Origin: Flammula alnicola | Taxonomy: Eukaryota > Basidiomycota > Agaricomycetes > Agaricales > Strophariaceae | Length of the DNA stretch: 24,397 nucleotides | Assembly (NCBI GenBank): GCA_015499995.1 | Contig: JADNRV010000567.1 | Coordinates: 1-24,397, forward strand | Direction: 5' to 3' | Shown: positions 17,930 to 24,397 of the stretch, piece after piece | How the letters are laid out: every line of letters starts with the position of its first letter | How positions within the stretch are numbered: the stretch's first letter is position 1 | Position numbers and translations under genes: made by a program | The notes under the pieces: generated by a model | The model's database searches: none | The model's input: only the letters and a program-made list of their open reading frames with translations | Told to the model about the DNA's origin: nothing

Positions 17930-19375
17930 ATGGCCAACAAAACGACCTCAAGCTCTTTCGTGGCGACTACGGGACCTCCGATGAGAAACCACACACCTGG
18001 TTCCACAAGCTGGAACGACAATTCGACGAGAGTACACCAAACGTACGGAAACATTTCAAATTCGCGCGTAACCTCGAACCCGGACATACGGCAGAGAAAT
18101 GGTATGAAAATCGAACGGCAGCTGAGCTAGCAGACTGGACCGTATTCTACGAGGCATTTACAACATGATGGCCGAAACCGACGGTCAACATACCAAGTCG
18201 CGACCACCTCCTATCGATGCTCATGAACATGAGGCTCGACGAAGCAAGCGTAGGATGCACAGTAGGACCAGCAGATGAACAGGTGCTCTCTCACCTAGCA
18301 TGGGCCAAACAGGTGAAGAACATAGTCAACGCCATACAGGATGATGGAGGCCTGCTCATCACCCGGTACGTGACACCCTACCTCTGCCGATACGTCTAGC
18401 CCTGGTCTCCTTAGGCCCGACAGCGACAACATGGACAGCATTCCTCGCCCAAGTCACCTCGATCACCTACGCCGCCCTGAAGAACCAACTCGACCTACTC
18501 GCGAGAAGCACACCCAACCCCATGTCGACCCTAATGTCGAGGTTCGCCAACCAATCGCTATCGCCTTTCACGCCCACACAACAACCAATATACGGCAACC
18601 CAGCTCCATACCAAACCCCAACGCCGTACCAAGCACCAACCACTCCTACAGCGATGACACTGTACACTTCGAATACAACCCGAGCACGAGACACCCCGCC
18701 GCACATGAGCTCATGGGCTAGCACCGTCCAAACGCCAGTACAACAAACCCCCCAGACCTCTCGATACATCACGCCCGGTGCACGACAAGCCCAAGGCGAA
18801 CAAAATCCCTTCCTTAGCACACCAAGCACCGCCCGCGAACCCCAACTCCATCTTCTACAACAAAACACCACAGACACCCCAGACACCCTCTCCGACCCCA
18901 CGAACACAACCCAACCTTGATGCCAACGAACTCGCCAGGAGAGCCGTCGCCTCGTCAGCAACATACACAAACGACGCCGCAGGCGCTGCACAGTATAACG
19001 CCGCGCTCGCCGCTTGGAACGCGATGTACCCCAACATACAAGATGCCAGCTTCATGATGACCTCGTACCCACTACGACCAGGCACGGCCCCCATCGGATC
19101 CCGCGAATGCTTCTGCTGCGGCATGACAGGCCACATTGCCACAGGAGGAGGATGCACGAACCCCACGAGCCAGCTCGACAGATGAGAACAGAACTGGTGC
19201 ATGTTCGTCAGCCGCGCACTCTTTTCGGGCACGTCAGGACACGGTTCACATCGCCCAGATCACAACAAACGACGAGGCACCTATCCACTACAGCACCGCC
19301 ATCTACGACATGGAAGCATTGCAGTTCGAAGACGAGAATGACGACCAGGGAAATGGTCAGGAGATGAGCACGTAG
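17930..19375 (+). pseudogene. gag of element 2
   Basis: ATG at 17930 starts MANK. One A appears lost from the run at 17939-17942, after which the frame reads NDLKLFRGDYG, HTWFHKLERQFDES, FKFARNLEPGHTAEKWYENR and ELADWTVFYEAF, a gag capsid domain. TGA interrupts at 18166-18168. The frame moves again near 18390 (LVSLGPTATTWTAFLAQVTS) and near 18790 (LARRAVASSATYTNDAAGAA). The zinc knuckle CFCCGMTGHIATGGGC is a variant with six residues, not four, between His and the last Cys. A second TGA follows at 19183-19185. The tail (VHIAQITTNDEAPIHYSTAI) ends at 19375. Confidence 0.75.
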
Positions 19376-19404
19376 AGGGCTGCGCATCTCTCCCAACAAA
19401 TACC

Positions 19405-20716
19405 TTGGAGATCGACGAGCGGAATGGAAGATCGAGATGCCCAGCGCTCTCTCTTACCGAAGCAACTGGCGCCCGGGACGTTACTAGTACTACCACAGAT
19501 GTATCCGTACCACAAAATACATCCCACATTTACAAGTACAAAACGCCCATGGAGGAAAGGATTGCATTGATGGGAACGGATGAGGATGACGAGAAGACAC
19601 AACCATTCCTACAACGAATACAGCTGAAGGGCTCAAACGGCGCCGTAGTCAGAGCAACAGGCCAAGTTGATGATGGCGCATCAAAAAACTGCATCTCGAA
19701 GAACAGATGGGACAGATACGGACACTGTCTAAGCCCACTAGGACCATCAAACACGCTCATTAAGGTGGAAAACGATGCCCAAATCAAGTCAATGGGCAGA
19801 TGGCGAGGAGGAGTAACGGTAGGCGGCACGGAAACCCAAAGTGACTTCGAGGTTTTCGACTGCAAGAATGCATTCGATGTTATTCTAGGTAAACCGTGGC
19901 TAAAAAAGGTACAAGCGATACACGACTACAGTACAGACACCATCACGATCAAAGATGGTGAAGAACGCGTGGAACTAACAAACATAGAAACCCCGGCACC
20001 ACCCAAGATCATGGCCATCACGACGAAGCCCGAAACGACAGCACCATCCCCCGAGGCCGAATCCCACAGAACGAGTATGAAGAGAAGAAACGTATGTATG
20101 CAAAACTCACGGCCTGTCAATGCCAGCACGAACAACAGATCAGAAATGCAGAAGCGAAGGCCAGAGACAATCGAACACGCTGCGCAGCAGACACCCGCAA
20201 CACCAGGTGAACAAACGAGCCATGTGACGAAGAACTCGAAGCTGAGTGGTCCCGAATACATCTATTACGAACATCTGACGAACCTTGGGCAGAACAAAAT
20301 GGGCAACGTTCCTAAACCTACACGAGGCACAAGAGCTGAACCCGGAATGGGAACAATGGTACACGACAAACCAGACAACAGGTGGAACACAACACCCAGC
20401 CCAAATCGCCAAGAAAGCCGAACACGAATGCCAATGACAACTAACGGCAGATGTAAACGCTGTATACGAAGCAGCCCACAAGACACCACCTACCCTAGGA
20501 TGCAGAGAGAGGAATATCGACGACATCAAGAAACAACGAGATGACACAACGCAACGAGCCACAGCAACATGGCGATTCCACAGACAAACTTGGCAGATTG
20601 GAACGCTATTCGGAATTGACACAACAATAACGACCAACCAGGACCAGCTGGCAGCACTCATCCAATCCGAAGCACGAATACGCCAACTCCAGAGCAAACT
20701 CGACACACTAAGACAG
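19405..20716 (+). pseudogene. Aspartic protease and linker of element 2
   Basis: The protease domain begins LQRIQLKGSNGAVVRATGQV and has active site VDDGASKNCIS. The Asp codons are 19669-19671 and 19672-19674, so the usual D-S/T-G triad is D-D-G. The C-terminal block is FDVILGKPWLKKVQAIHDYS. A frame change occurs near 20070. A charged linker follows (NEYEEKKRMYAKLTACQCQH) and is poorly preserved until the RT frame at 20717. Confidence 0.72.
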
Positions 20717-22690
20717 ATGGCACAAACATCCAACACATCAGACAACGCAGAACCCACCAATGCGACAACAAGCGACACGACCACGATCCACGCCCTAGGC
20801 GACATCAACACCGAAGACTTCACGATTGATAGAGGAAACAATGAATCACCCAGAATACAAGAACCGTTCGCGGAGAAACGAGTGGCCGAAATCCTCGAGA
20901 AGATAGAGATCGGAAAAGACCTAACCCAAGATCAAAGGGAGCGAGTCAAAACCCTTATAAGTGAATACGCTGACGTGTTTGCCCTATCTCTCAGCGAAGT
21001 ACTCTACGTAGACTGGTACACCCACAAACTCAACTTCGACCCAGAAACAAAGTTCACGACGAAAGTCAACCAGCGCCCAGTGACCGAAGCACAAAAAGGA
21101 TGGTTCAACGACATCCTAAACGACATGGAGAAAGCACACGTCATCCAATGAGTACCAGCCGACTTCATAAAGAACCTGAGCAGCACAAATCTTGCTCCGA
21201 AGGAAGCAGGCAAGACAGGAATAACTCGAACAGAAATCCTCCGGCAAGTAAACGCTGAGTGCATACGCAACGGACTACCACCATTCTGGGAAGAAGCTGT
21301 CCTACCAGGCGAAACCAATGAAGCTCTTCTGGAGGCCGTCGAAGGAAAAGCACCACACGAGAAGAAGACAAAGTGGCGGGTATGTCATGCATTCAACACA
21401 CTGAACAAAGCAACACAGGTACCACCTTTCCCAGCCGGCGACCTCAAGAGGAAACAAGAGTTCGCAGCAGGCCATAGGTGGGCAAGTGTTATCGACTTCG
21501 CAGCTGGATACTATGCAGTTCCGTTGGACGATGACTCAGTACCCTACGTGGCGTTCTACGTAGAAGGCCGAGGATACTACGTCTACCTTAGGATGCCGTT
21601 CGGACTTACAGGAGCACCAACAACCTTCTGCGAAATGGTAGCGATTGCCCTCGATGACATGATTGGAAGAGAACTCGTGAATTGGATGGACGATATATGC
21701 ATGCCAGGTGACGTCTTCGAAACTAAATTCTCGAACCTCAAACGTTTCTTTGACCGCTGCCGTTCCAAGAGCCTCTCATTATCACCATCGAAGATGAAAC
21801 TCTTTTTCACTGAGGTTCTCTTTGCTGGAGTGATGGTCGGACCTCAAGGTATCAGACCCAATCTGGACAAGGTAGGAGCCGTGGTGAACTGGCTGGTACC
21901 AGAGACGGTCCAACAACTCATGGGATTCCTAGGCCTAACAAATTATTTCCGGAGACTAATCACTAACTACGCACGAATAGCAGCACCACTATCCGACCTG
22001 ACCCGCGACGTGAAAATCGATCAGCCAAGCGGCAACTGGAGAACACGGAAAGGAGCCTACAAGCGGGCAGTCGCAGCAGCATCACTGAAGGACAAATGGG
22101 GCCAAGATCAACAAAAAGCATTCGTCACGCTGAAATGCCTCCTCTCACAGGAACCCCTACTCAAGCCTCCACAATATGACGGTCGACCTTTCCGTGTCAC
22201 AACAGACGGATGCATGAATGGGTTCGCTGGGTTCATATCGCAAGCCTTCACAACAACGGATATCAATGGCAAGGAAACTACATGCTGGCATCCCATCAGC
22301 TTCTGTTCAAAGCGTACATCGAAAAGCGAAGCTAAGTACGAACCGTTCCTACTAGAGTTCGCGGCACTAAAGTACAGCCTAGACGAATTTGCACCTTACA
22401 TATACGGAGCGCCAATCGAAATCGAAACGGATTGTCAAGCACTACGCGACTGCTTAGTACAGGAAAAGATGAGTGTACACCACAGTCGATGGAAAGAATC
22501 AATACTGGCGCATAACATTATAGCAATCCGACATCGGCCAGGCATAGAAAATCCGGTAGCAGACGGACTGAGCCGCATGTGGGAAGGACGACCGAGATCC
22601 AACACGGACGGATCACACTATACAGTCCTCGCTGACTGGGAGGCAAACCAAGGCATCACAAACGACATCCTCAACATCTCAGACAATCAG
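20717..22690 (+). pseudogene. Reverse transcriptase and RNase H of element 2
   Basis: A single frame runs from about 20717 to 22690 apart from TGA at 21149-21151 (HVIQ-stop-VPADF). RT motifs are present: VIDFAAGYYAVPLDDDS (motif A), LRMPFGLTGAPTTF (motif B), NWMDDICMPGD (catalytic xxDD), FAGVMVGPQGIRPNLDKV and MGFLGLTNYFRRLITNYARI. RNase H follows with VTTDGCMNGFAGF, LLEFAALKYSLDEF, IEIETDCQALRDC and HRPGIENPVADGLSR, supplying the expected acidic residues. The conserved gypsy run-in RERVKTLISEYADVFALSLS precedes RT. If the stop is ignored, all catalytic residues are intact. Near 22690 the frame shifts by one base. Confidence 0.88.
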
Positions 22691-24123
22691 GACACCCTTA
22701 CCACCCACTCGAAACCCTATTTGCCAACGACATCTTCTTTAGCCCCATCGTTCACCACCTTCTCGGGAAAACAGCAGGCGATACACCATCAGACAAACGG
22801 AAAGCAACACACTGAGCGAAGGACTTCATGATCGCGGAAAACAAACTATGGAAAGTCAGCACAAAAGCTAGCGACCGAGTAGCGAGAACGGAATGTGTTC
22901 CAACAGAACTGGGCTTCAACGTGGCACTGACAACGCACATCGACAAGGGGTGCTTTGGACCAGAACATGTCCAACTACACCTGCGAGACAAGTATTTCTG
23001 GCCAGGGATGCTAACCGACTGCAGACAAGCCCAACTGGAATGCCCACGATGTAAATCGTTTGGCGCGCCTACCAGGAACTCGGCCTTACAACCGATATGA
23101 CGGACGCATCCATTCCAACTAATAGCAGGAGACTACCTTTCCCTACCCCTCAGAAAAGGCGGTTACAAGACGGTTGGTTTGTATATCGACACCTACTCGG
23201 GCTTCATATGGAGTACAAAACTCAAGCAAAGCGGCACCGGAAAATCGACCATCAACTCACTAAAAAGCATATGCAACGGATATGCCATCCCGAATACATT
23301 CATGGCCGACGGAGGATCCCATTTCAACAACAACGAAGTGGACACCTTCTGCGACGAGGAGGGCATACGCCACATCACAACACCTGCATACGCACCATGG
23401 GTCAACGGCCTGATCGAGAACGCCAATCGACTACTACTAGGACGACTCAAGAGACTCTGCGCACCAAACCACGATGAAGACGAAGATGACCCCACCGCAG
23501 ATGCCAAATCCATCCCGACAAACTGGCCAGAACATTTTGAAGAAGCCATCCAACACTCAACGATAGAATCACCCCAGCCCTCAACGCCACCCCTCGAGAA
23601 CTCCTATTCGCGTTACCCTTCCGCAACGATAGCTCACTTCCGCTGATCCATAATCCGACAACACCCGCTGACACGCACACCAACTTCACACTAGGAGAGA
23701 TTTTCCGAGCCAACGCACACCTCGCCTCACTACACGATGCCGACGGCCGCAAAGAAACGTTCGACGCAAATTCGCCCATCACGAAGTTCAAAATTGGAGA
23801 CCTCGTTCAAGTATACGACTCCGCCTCTGACTTCAATCACAAATCAATTAACAAATTAACCCCAAGTGGTCAGAACCACGTATCATATTTGCTGAGTTTT
23901 CTAATTCCTTCTCACTATGCACCATGAATGGAATGCCACTAAAAGGCATTACCCATTCTAGATGAATGCGACATTATATCCATTAAGAGGTACACTACTA
24001 GACACACTATACCCACGAGAGACCGAAGATACTACACATGAAGACCTCGACATTGCCGACGCTGAAGCGAGGATGACGGATGAGTTCACAGACACAGAAC
24101 CCATACCCGAAAACACTCCCTAA
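22690..24123 (+). pseudogene. Integrase of element 2
   Basis: The frame that ends in integrase starts before 22740 (FFSPIVHHLLGKTAGDTPSD), with TGA at 22813-22815. The zinc-binding N-domain reads HIDKGCFGPEHVQLHLRDKY, FWPGM and CPRCKSFG. TGA at 23098-23100 precedes the catalytic core. The DDE triad is in IAGDYLSLPLRKGGYK, FMADGGSHFNNNEV and NGLIENANRLLLGRLKR. One-base shifts follow near 23556 (before ALPFRND) and near 23870 (before WSEPRIIFAEF). The C-terminal SH3-like/chromodomain-free tail KFKIGDLVQVYD and MRHYIPLRGTLLDTLYP is recognisable, with TGA at 23963-23965. The final stop is 24121-24123. Confidence 0.85.
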
Positions 24124-24128
24124 AAACA

Positions 24129-24149
24129 GGTTGTTTTAAGCCAACAACC
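24129..24149. other. Hairpin after the pol stop codon
   Basis: GGTTGTT and AACAACC form a perfect 7-bp stem with a 7-nt loop (TTAAGCC), six bases after the integrase stop. Confidence 0.7.
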
Positions 24150-24249
24150 GTGGACACCTCCCCGGTCATCCGATGCACCCACGTGTGCACAGCTGGGTGG
24201 TGGATCGAGTGGCGCAGAGCAAGCGTTTCTTAGAAGGAAGCCCATCCAG

Positions 24250-24268
24250 GTCGTCCGAGTCGGACGAC
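24250..24268. other. 19-nt near-perfect palindrome upstream of the polypurine tract
   Basis: GTCGTCCGA-G-TCGGACGAC is a 9-bp inverted repeat around a single base, ending two bases before the polypurine tract. Confidence 0.85.
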
Positions 24269-24270
24269 AC

Positions 24271-24285
24271 TAGAAGGGGGGCAGA
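24271..24285 (+). other. Polypurine tract of element 2
   Basis: TAGAAGGGGGGCAGA lies immediately before the 3' LTR start TGTGG. This is the position of the primer for plus-strand DNA synthesis in LTR retrotransposons. It fixes the LTR boundary at 24286. Confidence 0.85.
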
Positions 24286-24397
24286 TGTGGCGGTGCTGGC
24301 GGAGCCAGCCGAGCAGAGTCTGAACCACCTTAGACACTTTCACGCATGTTCGTAGCACATCTGCATTCACACTCACGATGTTGTCCATGCTTTCTCT
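24286..24397 (+). repeat. 3' LTR of element 2 (cut by window edge)
   Basis: It matches the 5' LTR from its first base for all 112 available bases with a handful of substitutions, showing that the element's two LTRs have diverged since insertion. The tandem-repeat part lies beyond the edge. Confidence 0.92.

Larger units (their letters stand above)
17281..24397 (+). mobile_element. Ty3/gypsy retrotransposon 2, nested in element 1
   Basis: The element is bounded by identical starts TGTGGCGGTGCTGGCGGAGC at 17281 and 24286, with gag, protease, RT/RNase H, integrase and a polypurine tract between. The right LTR is cut by the window edge. All domains are in the right order and on one strand, with far fewer indels than element 1. 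The coding strand is strikingly rich in A and C. It interrupts a coding frame of element 1. Its five preceding bases are CGTGG; the matching duplicate should follow the 3' LTR. Confidence 0.93.

Noticed and set aside
20140..20841. 233-residue minus-strand open frame rich in Val, Ser, Cys and Trp
   Set aside because: It is a shadow of the A/C-rich plus strand of element 2, where minus-strand stops are rare.

Overview
The window is genomic DNA of a filamentous fungus, most likely an agaricomycete (mushroom-forming basidiomycete). Its genes are cut by many 46-85 bp GT-AG introns. It carries an expanded-family TET/JBP-like dioxygenase gene and two Ty3/gypsy retrotransposons, and its gene relics (HSP104, SMC6, KIP2-type kinesin, RCC1) resemble basidiomycete proteins. 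It reads as a transposon-rich accessory island: one gene looks intact, one nearly intact, and the rest is decayed.

Layout. Positions 1-1205 are a large imperfect inverted repeat (arms 1-570 and 630-1205, spacer 59 bp). Its right arm is the start of a multi-exon gene (849-3966, +) whose C-terminal half looks HECT-like. Its left arm is a frameshifted head-to-head copy of the first exon. Positions 4378-7395 (minus strand) hold an abutting series of three partial host genes with their introns: an internal piece of HSP104, an N-terminal piece of SMC6, and the distal motor plus tail of a KIP2/kinesin-7. All three are broken. A repeat-bearing spacer follows (7396-8030). Next is an intact five-exon TET/JBP-like 2OG-Fe(II) dioxygenase gene (8031-9639, +), then a small RCC1 relic on the minus strand (about 9778-10047).

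From about 10.1 kb to the right edge the DNA is retrotransposon. Element 1 (about 11.1-17.28 kb) has a primer-binding site, gag with a CCHC knuckle, protease, RT and RNase H, all heavily frameshifted. It is interrupted at 17281 by element 2, a second Ty3/gypsy element that runs to the window edge, with 5' LTR, gag, protease, RT/RNase H, integrase, polypurine tract and the start of the 3' LTR. The integrase half of element 1 should lie beyond the right edge.

How the parts relate. The only apparently functional product is the TET/JBP-like enzyme, a family linked to oxidation of 5-methylcytosine. Element 2 carries six in-frame stops that frameshifts do not explain, and all are TGA at places where CGA (Arg) would fit. 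That is the expected mark of 5-methyl-CpG deamination. The three-gene chimera resembles DNA-level gene capture by a transposon such as a Helitron, but I could not find diagnostic ends.
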